From contig BFEA01000186.1 in NCBI GenBank assembly GCA_003427395.1, positions 2,531,689 to 2,568,787 on the forward strand: 37,099 nt of DNA, written 5' to 3'. The translations under genes were made by a program, and so were the position numbers. Shown piece after piece: positions 36,820-37,099 of this stretch. Each line of letters begins with the position of its first letter. Position 1 is the first letter of the stretch. Below the pieces are notes generated by a model. That model was given only the letters and a program-made list of their open reading frames with translations, searched no databases and was not told where the DNA came from. The DNA is from Chara braunii. Its lineage: Eukaryota; Streptophyta; Charophyceae; Charales; Characeae.

Positions 36820-37099
36820 TCAGCCCCCTCAAGCAAACTGTGTTCCCCCTTCATTTTTAAATTTTCAGAAACAAACACTCGTAAAAATCAAACACTCAAA
36901 AGAAACTGATCTGTTTATCCTTCGAAGGTCGGAAGTGGGAGCCAAGGCCGCAAGCGGGTCGGAGCGGACCTGCAAAAGCCAAGGAGACGAACCCAACGCC
37001 CAAAACCAGCGTTGTCGAGCGGGGATCCTCGGGGGCAAAGCCGGTGTGAGGTTGCGGCCCCCGGACCCCCGCCGCAGGGGCCATCCAACCCCGCCACCG
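36820..37099. other. GC-rich end of window, no gene assigned
   Basis: Probably the leader or 5' flank of the minus-strand element. No primer binding site and no match to the LTR end (minus-strand TTTCCCCGACA) was found, so the 5' LTR should lie beyond the window. Confidence 0.4.

Noticed and set aside
36896-37099. Primer binding site or 5' LTR end of the minus element
   Set aside because: TGTCGAGCGGGG near 37014 only weakly resembles the LTR end TGTCGGGGAAAC and no tRNA-complementary stretch follows.

Overview
The window looks like a gene-poor, repeat-dominated nuclear region of a plant-lineage eukaryote. Two Ty3/gypsy LTR retrotransposons lie in opposite orientation, there are long (ATT)n microsatellites, and one element has a plant-type tRNA-Asp primer binding site. 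A charophyte alga such as Chara would fit the style of the elements, but that is an inference and nothing here proves the species. I see no confident host housekeeping gene.

Layout. 0.17-4.98 kb (+): a lower-GC block of small unknown ORFs built from repeated paralogous modules, most of them interrupted. 5-11 kb: AT-rich spacer, TG-rich repeats, five copies of a repeat that ends in (ATT)n tails, and two fold-back elements. 11.2-12.9 kb: an array of nested palindromes that includes eleven units of a ~51-bp tandem repeat. 13-19.09 kb (+): the older gypsy element (LTR end, PBS at 14,405, leader ORF, gag, protease, start of RT), cut off inside RT at 19,088. 19,089-37,099 (-): a second gypsy element inserted into that RT. 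It has a ~4.35 kb 3' LTR (19,089-23,437), integrase, RNase H, RT, protease and gag (23.66-29.38 kb). Upstream of gag lies a further ~7 kb whose ORFs I do not recognise. The 5' LTR is not in the window, so the element would exceed 22 kb.

The most unusual part is that 5' region of the minus element. At 30.2-35.3 kb there is an operon-like chain: two D-type ORFs (114-119 aa), six diverged paralogues of a ~160-300 codon protein (R1-R6), and a mini-ORF. It is followed by a charged ORF and then gag. Consecutive ORFs nearly all meet at stop/start junctions: four are exact ATGA overlaps, including the one into gag, and the rest of the chain as far as R6 are within about 14 nt. The plus-strand block at 0.17-4.98 kb holds diverged proteins of what looks like the same kind, with one shared motif (IP..xLDGSN) and similar stop/start packing.

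Both gypsy elements keep a canonical -1 frameshift heptamer (T TTT TTA or T TTT TTG) at the same place, between the protease-bearing ORF and the RT ORF. Frames are otherwise broken by scattered stops and indels, so both elements are decaying copies.
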